A stretch of 64,000 bases of DNA from Certhia americana (lineage: Eukaryota; Chordata; Aves; Passeriformes; Certhiidae): contig CM031879.1 in assembly GCA_018697195.1 (NCBI GenBank), positions 38,622,907 to 38,686,906 on the forward strand, in the 5' to 3' direction. Every line of letters starts with the position of its first letter. The stretch's first letter is position 1. A model generated the notes under the pieces. That model was not told the DNA's origin, did no database searches, and was given only the letters and a program-made list of their open reading frames with translations. Of this stretch, positions 1-13,620 are shown piece by piece. The translations under genes and the position numbers were made by a program.

Positions 1-1859
1 ATAACATAAACCCATAAAATTCTAGGGATGATATTTAGATGTGGATCTTTTTGCCTAGGAATTTTTCTTGGAAAACCAGAATTTTTGGAATCAGAGTTTT
101 TCTGATTCTCTCACCATTAATTGATTTAATACATTCTTTAGTTGCATCCACTTATTTCCACCAGCTAATTAATATAACCATTTAATGAGTGTATTTCATT
201 ATTCCATATAAAAATGTACATTATATACTTTGCAAAGATTGCAGCCACACCCCCCCCATTTGATTAAAAAAAAATCTTTATCCTCTAAATGGACTGAACA
301 ATGTCTTTATTTCCATTAATATGTTTTTCTGCTGTCAAAATAAAGTGTTAATGCCCTATTACTCTGTGATGTTCCCTATCGTTCTATTTCAGAGGATCCA
401 TGAACCACTCATATTGTATTTATCCCCAGTAGAAAAATAAAGGGAAGCTTCCTTTAAAATCAAGAGGAAGAGTAATTCTCTTTTTACTTTAAAGAGAAAA
501 GTAGATCCTGGTGAACACAAAGCAAATTCCTGAAAACTTCCTGAAATTCCACAGTTACTGAATGTGAGATATCCTTGTACAGGCTTTTGAGGTAATTTCT
601 GGAGGATTTATCCACCACTTAAATATGCCGATGCACCTGTGTTTCTCTTATCATACAATACATTTGTTATCATACCATATTTTTACATTTAGCTAATCGA
701 ATAAGGTTCTGGAAGACTGAAGTGTTTATAATGCATTGTTTATACAAAATTTGTTTCTGCCCTATTCTGGGATGCATAGAGCAGTTTCCCACATTTTAGA
801 AATTTTTGCATGTCTGACCAATGACAGACTAGAGGAAGAAGATGGAATTCTGACATTGCTCTGAATGAGCAGATGTTTTATCATCTAAGAAGGAGGGGAG
901 TTTTTCTTATAGACTTGTGTTAAGTGATTCAGGAAACAAAACATGGACTTAGAATTAAATTTAAAAATATTTAATTTTTCACGTGGTAGTTATGTAGATG
1001 GTCTTTTCCATGTGCAGTAGCAAAGGGGAAGAGTCAAGATTTTGTGGGAATCTACTGGGACTGCTGAAAATATACTCTACTGAAATCTTAAATCCCAAGT
1101 GTTATGCCCAGTAACACCACAGGTTAATTGAATAAACACAGTGACTCATACCATTGAAGGACATGACCTGTGCAATGAAATGTTTTTATTTGGATTAAGA
1201 CATTTGTTGAATTGCACAGGGACCACAGACATGAAAAAAAATCTATAAAGACTGGCATATATGTTGGAGAAACCCAGAAATATTATACTTGCACATGGAA
1301 TTATCTTGAGTATTCAGTGTTCTTACAAGTGAAACCTTTGTACCAGATATCTGTTGTTTAAGACCCCAAAATTAAGAAGTTTTGCAATCATATTTGGATG
1401 AACACAAATCACTTTGTATTCTCATATTCACGCCTGAGGTATGAAGCATATCCTGTTTTGGAAATTTGACTTCCTTCTTATTTAATTAGTTTTTTTGTTC
1501 ATTCTGTCTTCTTGTGTATTGCATATCAGTTTTTGGTTTGTTGCTTTTTTATTTTTTACATCATCCATACCTCTTTCATTTTAGAATTCTACTAAGTAGA
1601 ATAGCATTTGTCGTTCTTAACTTCACACCAAGATGTGTCTGAATCTTTTATTGAATACCTTTCTTCTAATAAATTCAGTTACTCTATGATGTTGAGAAGT
1701 TAAAATTAATAGTGACATAGTTTCCTTTTTTATAGAAAGGCAATGCAATGCACAGAGACATATTTCTTGCTTTCTTAATTTTCTCCTGGATTTACTTGAG
1801 ATTGAAATGATCTGGCTTTCACTTTAAGCCATTTTATCTTATAATTGGAATGAGAAGTC
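1..1859. other. Unique AT-rich DNA, no gene seen
   Basis: No long open frame, recognisable repeat or RNA gene is visible. A short poly-C run lies at about 249-257 and several A or T runs are present. Confidence 0.6.
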
Positions 1860-1879
1860 TTTATTAACAACATTGTTTT

Positions 1880-2335
1880 CCCATCTAGACATACTCTAGG
1901 ATTAGATTTCCTCTTTCTATTGTTAGAGTAAACAAATTTACCTCCTTAAGTCTTTCAAAATAATGCACATTTTCTAGTCTTTTAATCAATCTCATGCTTC
2001 TGCTTTGAACTCTCTCCAGTGAATCAACATCTTTCTAGACCTCTAAATAGGGCATAAAGTTTTACAATTGCAGTTGCGTGATTGCCAGATTCAAAGGTAA
2101 TGTATCTTTCCTAATTGATAGTCCTCTGTTTAAACTTCCAAAGTTTTCTTTAGACCTTTCAGCTATAGATCTGTAGTGAGAGCTCATGTTTGGCTTATTA
2201 TCTACCACGACCTTTCTAATCCCTGACAGCACCCTTGCCTCTCTGGATAGATATCTTGCTTTACGGCTCATCATACTAAGACAGAAGTTGTATATTTATG
2301 TCTCCCTTATCAAGCTGTCTGGATTAGTCTGTTTT
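1880..2335 (-). mobile_element. Ancient CR1 LINE remnant (RT / 3' region), minus strand
   Basis: Read on the plus strand, this stretch has phrases typical of the reverse complement of old amniote CR1 copies. One is a 'ctctccag...cacatctttct'-like block near 2010-2035. Another, at about 2185-2240, corresponds to the 'gctcat-tt-gcttat-atc-ac-acgacc' portion. The copy is heavily diverged with no open frame across it, so it is a dead fossil. The boundaries are approximate. The identification rests on remembered CR1 patterns; a different old LINE is possible. Confidence 0.5.
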
Positions 2336-2340
2336 GTGGG

Positions 2341-3360
2341 GTTTTTTTCCCTTCTCTTTACTCACTTCAGCTGTCATCCATTTTTCATCTACTAACTTTA
2401 ACAGCAACAACATATCAGACTTTCCTGATATAATTTAAAAGAATTAACCAAAAGAGTATATAAATGGACCTACAGGAAGTGCACCTGTTTCACGGTGATT
2501 CCTTATTAACAATTAATTTTGGAAACATATCAGCCAGTTTTATAATACTTTTCATGTACACCATGTTGGTTTTGTATCAAATGACATAGTTACGGGAAAG
2601 CATATGACATGAGTGTTATAGGAAGGAGAATGAGACGTTTTTTTTTTCTTTTTTGCCACACAGAGAATTTGTTACTCTTTTTCAATTAGTCAAAGAAGCA
2701 CCTGGGAAAAATTACCAAAAGTCACACCATGTGTGGCAGACAGATTTTTTTGCTTCTAGTTCATTTGTGGCTTAAAGATTTGTGATAGCAGTTTTACATG
2801 ACCCAGGGTGAACCTCCATTAACTGATTTCCTGGAGGAGTAATTAAAAGGAAATGATTTGCTTTTCTGGTCTCTGCTTGGAGTTTACCTTAAGTCTCAAA
2901 GGTGAAATGAATAAAAGTGGAGGAAAAATACACAAAGCTAAAAATAACACAAATCACACATTTTCTTTAGTATTTGGTGTGTATGTAATTTTATGGGATG
3001 GAATTAGGCGGTACTATAATTAAACTCATTCAAACCCCATTGGAATATTTGGCAGAGAGAACAAAACAGTTTTTAAGCCTAGTATTATTTTTTTTTTCAA
3101 TCTTGACCTTCCAACTTAACAAGAAGAGTGCCTTTGTTTCAAAGTAAATACTGCTACGACTTTAAAGATTACCTCTTTTTATAGGCACTTCACTCAAACA
3201 GAACTTACTCTAGTTTCCAGAAACAGTGCAACTACATTTGTGCTCTGTAGACTTTTTACTAGATCCTGGAAAATTATCTTTATTTGTTTTCCTTTAACCA
3301 GTGCACCTCACTGGCTCCATCTGCACCTATGTGAGAAGAGCTGTTTGAGTGTATGTGGTG

Positions 3361-3362
<2 letters not shown>
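2341..3362. other. Unique AT-rich DNA, no gene seen
   Basis: Nothing recognisable apart from short T runs at about 2639-2648 and 3089-3098. Confidence 0.6.

Positions 3363-3402
<40 letters not shown>
3363..3402. repeat. (TG)20 microsatellite
   Basis: An uninterrupted run of 20 TG units. The short open frames over it on both strands are products of the repeat and not genes. Confidence 0.98.
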
Positions 3403-3405
<3 letters not shown>

Positions 3406-3790
3406 TTTCCTTCCCCCGTGTTCTGAGCTCTGACTGTGCTCTATTAGCTGGAGGGAAACTTTAGAAGTTGTATCATAGTTCAGGAAGCAGGAACTGGCTT
3501 TTGATAAAAGGCTTCCTTTTTTTCCTCCACAATACATCTGGGGCCTTTCACAGTTGATTACTGGAATATCAGCTTAATGCAGCATTGACATACAACTGAG
3601 AAGTTTAACATTTTAACACTGGAAAGAAAAATTTGCTAACTGTGGGGATATTAATTAGAAAAAGGTGGCTGCTTTGGTTAATCACTAGTCCAAAAGTTCC
3701 CTAAGCCTGTCACCCTCTTTCAACTTTTTTTTGGGAGGTTTGCTTAGAAAATGCTTTAAAAGTCAATGAAGCAGCTTGCCAGAAAGACAT

Positions 3791-3835
3791 GCTGCTGCTG
3801 CTGCTGCTGCTCTGCTGCTGCTGCTGCTGCTGCTG
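3791..3835. repeat. CTG/CAG trinucleotide repeat with one frame-shifting interruption
   Basis: Seven GCT units (3791-3811) are followed directly by eight CTG units (3812-3835). One G is missing at the junction, so the phase shifts by one base. The leucine- and cysteine-rich open frame across it (3789-3974) starts without ATG and is a repeat artefact. No flanking sequence suggests a coding exon. Confidence 0.97.
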
Positions 3836-5444
3836 TGGTTCTGCAGACCAGTTTCTGCCTGAAACTCCAGATGGATCATATGGGCACAAACTCCACCTGA
3901 CTGAAGAGTTCTTTCATACTTTTTTTTTCTGCACAAACATGAAAATATTTACAAGTGAAGGTTCAAATTGCTGATTTTCATCACTTGATTTCAGCAAGAA
4001 TATTCTTCATTCATCTAGATATAGTTCCATAATGTAAATTAAGCACGGGAAATTATGATGTCTAGAAAAGAGAGAAATAAAAAAGAAAATGTAACTTTTG
4101 CCTTATGTTCTCACAATATATTTGCACTTTCATGTTTTGCTGTAAAGCTATAAATATGTTTGAAGTATAATATGCTAGAAGTTTTTATTTAATATGCATC
4201 CTCAAATGTTTTGGCAAAATCAAGAAAGCGTTCCTATTACTATTAAAACAAAATTTATATTAAAAATGTTATAAAATTAATATAATAGGAAATTCCTACA
4301 AAAAATTTGGGATCAAGGTATCAGCCTTCCTGCTGCTGCTTGAGTTTTGTCTAAAACATGTGCAAATGTGTGGAGATTTCTGTGCATCACCCTCAATCAG
4401 GATTAAAAATTTTATTCTGAATCATGCAATTCATTAACAAATTCCTGGGATTAGGAGCTAGTATGTTTGATTTTTCCTTTAACTGGATATTTTAGCATGA
4501 ATATGTTTTGGTAGCTAGAAAATAGAAAAGAAAAAAGGCTGAATTAATCATCAAATAAATACATTTACATAAGTTTTACTACATAATAAATAGTTTGTTG
4601 ATGTTAGAACTAATTTATATAGTTATATAAATATATATTATATTATGTATGTAGTATATAAAATCAAGTGTTAGCAAAAGGAATAAGGGATTCCTGCTCT
4701 AGGATGCAGTAAACACAGACAAAATAGCAGAAATATTACCTAATATGTAGAAAAGGGGTTGGAGGATCAGACAAAGAAAATAAATGGAAATTCTTCCGTT
4801 GGAAAATATACATTGTAGAATACTGAGTTGGCTGCAGATTGGAGAATTAGATGTATCAAATTCAACTCCATGCCTACTTGTGTATTCAAGTGTGTATTCA
4901 AGTGCTTTGTTGAATCAGGTCAGAGTGTTCAGTCCATGCAGGCTTAAGTCATGCCTTGTTAAAAAGGACATGACTCGTTAATTTGTAAAGGGCTACTGGA
5001 TGTCGACAGAGGGAATATCATTCTGCCATGGTTGCACCTCTAGTATGGCCAGGGAATAGAGAAAGAGCTTTCTAATTCTCTAGAATAGCCAGAGAGATTA
5101 ATTAATAATGATATTGGCTCACATCCTGCTGTTTGGGCAGTATTTCTGAACTGGTGAAGTTTGTTGGAAAATCAGGCTTTCTGTTTAAAAAAACCAAAAA
5201 CAATATATACCTCAAAATTTTACTATATTATAAATTAGCCCAAATATATTGGTACTCCTTGTAAACAAGTATTTCTGTCTTAAAAACAAAAAAAGAATTT
5301 CAAAACTGCAATTACTTAATTGCAGCCTGAATCATGCATTCATTGATTATAAATTCTTTGTTGGCAGAGGTGTTTCTGACAAGAGTCTGCACTGAGTTGC
5401 TTCCAGAGTTCATACTGGCAGATCAAGGAAGAGCTTTAATGCAG
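3836..5444. other. Unique AT-rich DNA, no gene seen
   Basis: No repeat family or gene is recognised. A small tandem duplication of 'gtgtattcaa' lies at about 4880-4904, and AT-only tracts lie near 4610-4660. Confidence 0.6.
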
Positions 5445-5857
5445 TGTGCTGATCTCAGCTGGGGTAAGAGTTAATTTTTTTATCCGTGGCTGGTATGAGG
5501 CTGTGTTTTGGATTTGTGCTGAGCGCAGTGTTGACAATATAGAGATATTTTTGTTTTTACTGACCAGTGCCAAGTTACAAATAGCCAGGGGCTTTTTTCC
5601 TTTTTGTACTGTCATGTTGGCAAGAAAGTTTCAGGTGCATGGGAGGCTGGGAGGAGACACAGGTGATCCCAGCTAGTGATGGGATTCCTTGTTTTGCTTT
5701 GCTTGTGTGTGGAGCTTTTGCTTTCCCTATTGAACTATCTTTGTCTTAATCCTCAAGTTTTCCAGCTTTTACCCTTCCAATGCTCTCACCAATATGGTGG
5801 GAGAGTGAATGAGCAGCTGTGTGCAGCTTGACTGCTGACTGGGGTTAAACTTCCACA
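5445..5857 (+). mobile_element. Solo LTR, avian ERVL-like family A, internally shortened
   Basis: It begins TGTGCTGATCTCAGCTGGGG, close to the remembered start of a common avian ERVL-type LTR, and continues through the conserved 'agagttaatt' and 'ctgtgttttggattt' blocks. It ends in 'ctggggttaaac-ttccaca' at 5840-5857. At about 413 bp it is shorter than the 570-bp relative at 13621. The poly(A) signal position carries 'attgaa' near 5728, a decayed form. The flanking pentamers TGCAG (5440-5444) and CACAG (5858-5862) match at 3 of 5 bases, so a target-site duplication is only suggestive. No internal retroviral sequence flanks it, so it is a solo LTR. Confidence 0.82.
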
Positions 5858-5862
5858 CACAG

Positions 5863-8800
5863 ATTTCCTCCATGTTTCTGAACCAGCTCTCTGTCTCATA
5901 CTCACAAACACATCAGAAGAAAGAAAATGTCCCTATAAACTCCAAAGTCTTGTGTATGTAGGTAGTGCCTAGATTCATTGCTAGGGCAGAAATTTTTCAT
6001 GACTGTAAATTGAAAAAGTTGCTAGGAACTTGAAAATAAACTGAAATTCTCTGCATACAGTTGATATTTGTTTAAAAATTTTGATCTTGGAAAATTTAAT
6101 TAAAAAGTTCATGTCACAACTTTACAAATACCTGCATGCTATAATATGTTTAATGATGAAAAATATAGTCTTCATTAATATCAGGATGAAATATTAAAAT
6201 TGACAGCTGTGAATCACACATCTACTCTGCACTATATTTTTGTTATTGTAGGATTACACTGGCTGACAAAAGCATATGAAAGTAGATTGGTTTTCTTTCT
6301 TATTTAAGATTATGTGTCAGTTCTTACTGGATGCAGCATTCCTATTTCCTTAAGATCTTTCTTCTAGTCTGTCATAACCAGTTTGTGCAGCTGAATGTGA
6401 ATATTTGATTTTCAGATATTTGGGAACTTATGCAATAATATGCTTCACGTACTTCAGCTTCTCTTTCTCCCTTTGTAAAAATCAATAGAGATTTATACCT
6501 GCTATGGAAAGAAAGGCTGTATGTGTTCAGGAAAGGGACAGTTAAGGACAGTTAAGCTGTTTGTTGGAATTTTCTTTGTCTGTCTAAGCAAAACAAGTAT
6601 GTAGCACACTAGGATGGTCCTTCATACTATTAGGTTTTTAAACTCTGAATCCTGTTTCCTGGCTTCTTTTACAGTATAATCTTCAAGGGAATAGTTTCTT
6701 TTGAGTGTCATAGTCATTGCCATTGTCATTGTCATTGTGTCTTATGCCAATAAATTAATCATTGAAAGAAAGGACATAGCAAACATGAAAAGTAATTTCA
6801 CAAAAGTTACATGAACTTTAAAAATGCATGAAGAATTATATTTCTTCCTCCAAATTTTGGTGCCTAAATGTATAAAAATTAAAGCTTTTCTTATCTCAGA
6901 CTTTGGTTCATATCTCTGATGCATAATTTCTGGTTCACAGTCAATCTTTAAAGGATTTTATTTCACATCTGTGGTTGAGAAAACACAGGATTTAGCTGAA
7001 GTGCTAGTGATAGAGAAAATGATCATTCTATATTAGGTCAAAATTTTCAGAGGGGTATTCATTCAGGCCTCAGATAAGCAAAAATTTAAGTATATGCATA
7101 TGTGCATCACTGTCCTGCAAAGCACTCCTTGAGGCATTTAGACATATGTCCAAAGCTGAAAAGCTTAAGCGCTTTGTTGAATATGGGATACCTACTAAAT
7201 TGATGGCTCTGCTTTCTGAAATGGTTTTCACCTCATGGTGAAAACCTTTCACCTTTTGAAAGGTAAAGCCAACCATTCTAGTTTGCTATCCGACAATTTT
7301 GTGGGCTGCAAAACTACTAATGAAGTAATCCTTTATTCTCTAAAAAGGCTCTTTCTTCTTTCATCAACTGCAAAATGAAAATGCAGCCATACTATAGGAC
7401 CTCTGACTTATTCTTCTTTTTCCCTGGAATGAAATTCTTATTTGATTTCTATGTATCTCTCAGAGTTACTGAACTGATAGGAAGTATACTGAAATGGAAG
7501 GAGACTATCAAATAGCTTCATAATACAGGCTGCTTCTCCAAGACATATATAAATAAATATAGCACAGTTATGCAATGATATGTTTCTGATTTTCTGACCA
7601 AAAAAAATAAAACTTTCAATTAAAATGAATCACAAAGAATCTTTGTGATAACTTCTCCCCACATTTTTATAATTATACTTAAACAAGCCACCCTATTATT
7701 GCAAATTGTTGTAATTCATGAAAGCAGCTTCATTAGGCCCCTTTTATTGTTAAGTAATATGTTAGTAAAGTCAGCTGAATGTGAAATTCTTGAAATTTGA
7801 GGTCCATGATTTGTAAGGATTTATGTTAGAAATTTTTTCTTCAAGATTTTCTATTGTTTTCTTGAGGTAGCAGTCATAGACCTCTGTCTTTAACCTTTTT
7901 GTCTTTCCTGAATGGTTTTTGGTCATATTTTAAGAATATTGGTCCATAAAAAATTTTTATACCAAGGTTCTCTGATTTATCTGTGAAGTTTTTATGTAAA
8001 AGTCAAAGAACGTAGGATGCTTAGTAACTTTTTTAAGGCTCAAGTACATCTGGTAGAAAGGTTATAGGTGATCCATGCCTTTGCATATGAGATTTATAAA
8101 TTGATAAGGTGAATAGAAATTAAATGTTAATGCAGGCTTTACACGTGATGGGAAAAATTCAATGGAGTGGCACCTTTAAACAGTCTAAACTTCACACAAG
8201 AACATTAATTTCAATAAGTCATATCTGAATAAAAGCCTTAGAGAAGAAGAATATCACAAATCTGCTGCATGTATCTTCCTTTCCACCATATCCTCCTTTT
8301 CCCAATATGGCTTAATATCTATATCAACCATGTCCAGGCACTGCCCTTCTTCACACTAGTGAAAAAACCCCCATGTTTGCCATCAGGTTAAATATGAGGG
8401 ACTTTCTCAGATCAAGGTGGTAACAGTATTCATAGAACTGTAAAACACTGCACATGCATAATATCCACAATATCTGAAATTTTTTGAACTTATGCCAAAT
8501 TCGTCAAACTGGATGAATTTTACTTAAAAAAAATGAAATTGCTTTCTTGTGATATTTTCTATATTACATGTCTATATCTTTAATTGTTTTGGAAACATGC
8601 ACTTCTGTTTTACAAATTCACCTATCAGCATGATGATTTATTCTGAATTTCAAGAAGCATTTCATTAGACCTGAAAGGTACATTGGGAAAGGTGCATGCT
8701 TTTTCCTCTCCTGGAAGGAAAGAAAGTCCTTCATGCTAAACATAAGGCCATAAAAAGGCCTAAAACACAACTATTCTCTGGATATTTCTCCTATCATTAA

Positions 8801-11800
8801 TTTATTATTAATCATTATATTTCATGATCTGATTACTCAGAATGAATGGGATATATTTATCCTTGCAATGGCTGTGTCTTGTTATCAGGACAAAAATCTT
8901 TTAAAGAAACCTACTCCATCTGAGGTACAGTTTTATAACATGTAATCATTCTTTAATTCAACCATCATAACCAATTAAGTTTATATTGAATCACACAATT
9001 AGTAATAAACCACTAAGGTTTAAAGCAAATTATTTAAAATTGATGACAATTGTAATTGCTTAATAACTGCAAAGACCTAATTATGCTGACAAAACAATTA
9101 CAATCAAGAACCAATCCTAATATCTGTACCAGATGTCTTAAATCTTGATTTTCCTTTGGGAATAAAGTTGAAAGAGGTCAACACTTGAAAACCAAAGACC
9201 AATCTCTTCTAATGAGAGAGCTTCCTAGACAAAAAATTTCTTTTAAAGAATATCATTGCTCAAAATATAATAGATAAGAAAATTCATCCTGAAAAGTTTA
9301 TGACAAAACATAATCATGACAGAATAAACTAAATAGACAATCTGTAACACTAAGTTAAAACCATGATAGAAGGCATGTTTTTGGACAGTATAATTTTCTC
9401 ATTTTTTTCTGTAATTACTTCCTTTAACTGTTTTTTTTTCTGCTAGAAGTCTGGGAATAGTAGACAGAAATAAAATGTTGCATGGAAAGAACCTGCATTT
9501 TTTATGAAGAGACTGCACTTTTCAAATGTAGGATGAGTGCTTGGGTCTTACCTACAAAGCTGTCCAACAGACTGTAGGTGAATCCTATAGAAATTCTTAA
9601 ATGTGTGCTTTTTTGGGTGTGTTCACAATAAAGACTTTCCGAAATTCATCAGAGATTTTCAAATAGTACGAAAACCTCTGAAACATTGGAATTAGATGTG
9701 ACTTTCTATTCCTTCACATTGTATCAAGTAAATAACCTCAAATAATCAACCATATGTAGGAAAAGTAGACAATGATATTGCTTATATTTATGGAAGATGT
9801 TGCAATTATTATGTGTTAATCACTGAGTCAGAAATAATATAATTCATGCACTTGCTGGCTGACATTCCGTGAGTTTTTGGCTGGAAGCAAATAATAGACA
9901 GTTCTACTGCCAGACAGCATTACCGAGTTTTATTTGTAAGTGTACCTATCTGCTTGACACTTATTGTGACTTCTTTTCTGACTTTTTCACTTGTCCTTAT
10001 TCTCTTTTTTTTTAAAAAAAAAAGCACCTAAAATATGCTGTGAAGTAATTTCCCAATGCATCACAGAAGAAGAATGAAGACTGTTATTTTTTACTATGAC
10101 AAACTTACATATACACATGCTTTTATATAGCCTTCAAAGGCACAAGAACATATTTAAACCAGCTACACTTGTGAGCATCTGGAGAATTTCCAGATTCTCA
10201 AACTTTTTTTCAGAATTACATTGGCTTATTTAAGAAAACATTTTTGCCTTTTATTCCTTGCCTGAGGGAACCTGTAATCAAACTCACACAAATGTAGTTG
10301 ATGAGGCAAAGAAAGGCAGAAGAGGAAACTTTCTCTGGCTGATCTTCATGGAAGTTCTATGTGTTATGTATGGATTTGAAATGAGTATTTTACTAGACAA
10401 AGAAGTAGAAAACTGCTCCAAAAATATGTAGTTATGATCATGTATTCATAATCATATAATTGGTTTTAATATATAGGACTCAGATATTGATTTCTTGGTT
10501 TGTTTGGTTTTTTTTTTTTTTTTTTTTATTCCTTTTGATGATGAGACAAAATGTAAGAGAAGCAAAGTTTGAAGAAAGACGTCTCTCTTGATGATATTGC
10601 ATGACAAACTACTAGGCACGTTCGTTATGAACTAAAGGTAATGTTTAAATCACAATATCTGTTTGGCTACTACTTTTGAATATGATACCAAATGTTAGTA
10701 TTTTATCTTCAGTAATAAATGAATTAGCCATCTTCCTTGCAGGATAAGTTGACTCTGACTCAAGTCTCAAATATAACTAAAAAGAAGAAGGTTTGTGACC
10801 AGGAGGACTATATTACCAAAGGACTGTCCTTTAAAAAAACCAAATAAAAATTAATATATCTAAATGAAAAAGTTACACTTGCCTAAAAATTTCCTTTAAC
10901 TGTCATTACCTTCACTATATATATTCCACTATGTAACAGAGATTGTTCCTTCCCAAATGTCCTGTTAATCTAAATACCTATTAGCTCAATAGGGCAATGG
11001 AATGACAGAATGATATTTTATAATCAAAATAGACAATGTTTAAGATTTGTCCTTGTAATAAGGATCCACTCCTGAATAGCTGTTCTTGATATCAATAATA
11101 TACAACTGTGGAAACAGGCATGTGTATGGTGTCATTTTTCCTACTGAAAATAGCTGAAATTGGTGAATTGTATTGAGCCCTGAAGTGTATTATGTCTCTT
11201 TGATGAGGAAGAGGCTTGGAGATTTAGATAAAATTTCAGATATCTGTAATATACACGGGCACCTAAAACTAGATTTGATAACCTCACTTGAATAATAATA
11301 TTTCAGATCATGATTTCACCATTTCCTGTGGGGGCAAGAGTTCAGCTCTTCTAGCCAAGGTTGTATAAAGCATTCAGATAAGACAATAGTGCCAACTTAA
11401 TTTCTGACATTTCATGCTATAGAGAGCACTCAATCAGCTGCACTGAAGCAAGGCTATATAGTCAAGTCAAAAACCTCAGCATCTGCTGTAGTTTCAGGTG
11501 CAGATCATCTAGATTTATAACTCTTCTTCTTTGGCAGTTGCTGCAACTGAACACTTACTCTGCAACTGAACTCTTAACACTTGCACATATCAGACAATTG
11601 GAAGAGATAAGAAGGAATGAAATTACCCCAGAACTGAAGGAAGCTCTGTCAGAGCCACTGAAGTTTAACATCATACATAAAAGTATACATGAAAGTAAAA
11701 TTAGAGGGATGAGTTTTCCATAATTATGAGGCAGCAAGAACATTGTGATACGTCTGTCAGTAGGCATTAAATGTTTATTTGTGATAACATTGATCATGAG

Positions 11801-13433
11801 CACAAAAAAGTTGAACTCTGCAAAACACAGAGGAAGTTTTGCCTTTTTTCCCTTTTATTAATGATCAGGAAATAGAAAATGCTTGATGGCCTTCTGATAT
11901 CTCCTGACCCTCCTAAGAGATGTAGGAAGAACAAAGCAATATATCCCTACTGGTCTGCTCAGTGACTTAGGGAACTTTGGTCAATAAAAATCCTTTTACA
12001 GACAGACTCTCTCCCATGTTTGTGTTAGCTGAACTATGCTAATATTCCATGTACTGGCGTCCCAAATGTCTTCCAATAGTTCAACAATTTTCTTTTGCAT
12101 TCTAGACAAAAAGGAGCTTCTGTAAGCCTCCTTACTCTTTTGGATGCTTGTCCATGTTGTGTGTGAATTCAGGACATAGCTGAACCATTTCTTCTAGCAT
12201 GCTGAGCAAGCTTTCTAAGTTCTGCAACTCCCAGCCTCTGTAAACAGCAAGTATGGATTTGTTGTTGTGGGCAAGAAGACAGGATTTCTCTCCTATTCTA
12301 GGTAATGAAAAAAATGGACAAAAGATAAAACTTTTTAAAAGAGGCAGGAAAAAAAATTAAAGAAGGCAAATTATAATAATATAGAGCCTAAACTATACTT
12401 TAAAATTTTTTCAAGAGCGGTATCTGTCCCTTACCCCTTTAAGAATGGAAAGCATAGGGTTTTCAGCATGAATTCTTTTCACACTGGAGTTTAAGATTAG
12501 AGTATAACTCATTGTCACCTAAAATATATGTTTAGGTCTATGCTGGAATACTTCTGGTGAGTGGGTTGTAGGGGAGAGATTGTACAAGTGCTTAAACAAG
12601 GAACATAGACCTTGCTCCAGGACTTTGAAGAAATAAATCATCACAATTATATATTTATTTAAGCTGACACCTAATCTTAATTCTAACTAAATTGATGCAA
12701 CACAAAAATCCTTCATATTGAGATTTTAATAAGGAATAGGAAGAAAGAAATTTTTTCGCATCCAATTTACATCAAAAATTATGATGTGGAAGTTCATTGT
12801 ACTTGATTATGTTTTTATTACATTGTCTGATAAAACTAGCACATAATAAACTGCTCTTGATAAACCAGTAGCATTTTTTTTTTGCCAACACCATCAATGC
12901 AAATATCATCATGTTACAGAGATTACATGTTTATGCATGAATTTGTTATGTCATGGGGAGATTTGGCATCAGAATTATAATCTATTGACTTTTAATTTCT
13001 GAGAACCATACTCAAAGTTGGGCCAGGGGAAACCTGCCTGTGCATCTAGGGTGTATCTAGGGCATTTTCTTGCGTTATGAGTCCTATTTATGTTTTCATT
13101 AATCATTACATAAACAATCATTACTGTTTATGTTTGTTTCAGCTGTTCTTGCATGATAATATTTTTTAGAAAAAGCAATTTTTCAGCTTCATAGATATTT
13201 GTGCTATAGCCTGCTGAAATCATCTACATAGCTTGAGCATGACCTTGGCAAATACCTCTAAAAGTCAGATAAAGAGTGCCTAATATTAGCATTGTTGTAA
13301 CAGGTGTACAGTAGATACCACTTTTGAGCTCTATTTTTGGTTCTATCACTGACTTTTTGAGTGAAGGTGACCAATCTCTATATTCTCGGCTTGAATAAGT
13401 AGAATGTAATATACTCATTTTCCTTTCTCTTTT
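5863..13433. other. 7.5 kb of unique AT-rich DNA, no gene seen
   Basis: No transposable element or gene is recognised over this long stretch. Small items are a (CATTGT)n-like tract at about 6713-6738, tandem GGACAGTTAA at about 6535-6555, a poly-T run at about 10510-10528, and a 61-codon open stretch at 11538-11723 behind an acceptor-like site (see findings). Either unrecognisably old repeats or conserved non-coding elements could be hidden here. Confidence 0.55.
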
Positions 13434-13514
13434 AATTCCCATCTGTATCTGCTTTTTAACTGATATCTACTGTATATGAAGATATCAGTTAAAAAGCAGA
13501 TACAGATGGGAATT
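13434..13514. repeat. Perfect 35-bp inverted repeat (hairpin), 11-nt loop
   Basis: The left arm at 13434-13468 and the right arm at 13480-13514 are exact reverse complements. They are separated by the 11-base spacer ACTGTATATGA. The arms run from AATTCCCATC through CTTTTTAACTG to GATATCT. There are no mismatches over 35 pairs. The outer flanks (TTTT and TCTC) show no obvious target duplication. It lies about 100 bp upstream of the solo LTR at 13621. Confidence 0.97.
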
Positions 13515-13539
13515 TCTCTTATATGAAGAGAAAATTGTG

Positions 13540-13612
13540 TTGTGGTTTGGTTTATGTTTTGTTTATTTTATTTAATTTTTTTCTGTGGTTTTGTTTGTTT
13601 CCTTTCTTTCTT
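13540..13612. repeat. T/G-rich low-complexity tract
   Basis: Repeated 'gtttt', 'ttta' and 'tttctttc' motifs directly precede the LTR. It has no coding features. Confidence 0.8.
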
Positions 13613-13620
13613 CTTTCTAT

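Noticed and set aside
3789..3974. Leucine/cysteine-rich open frame that might be a signal peptide
   Set aside because: It is a translation of the CTG repeat, with no ATG, and no conserved sequence follows.
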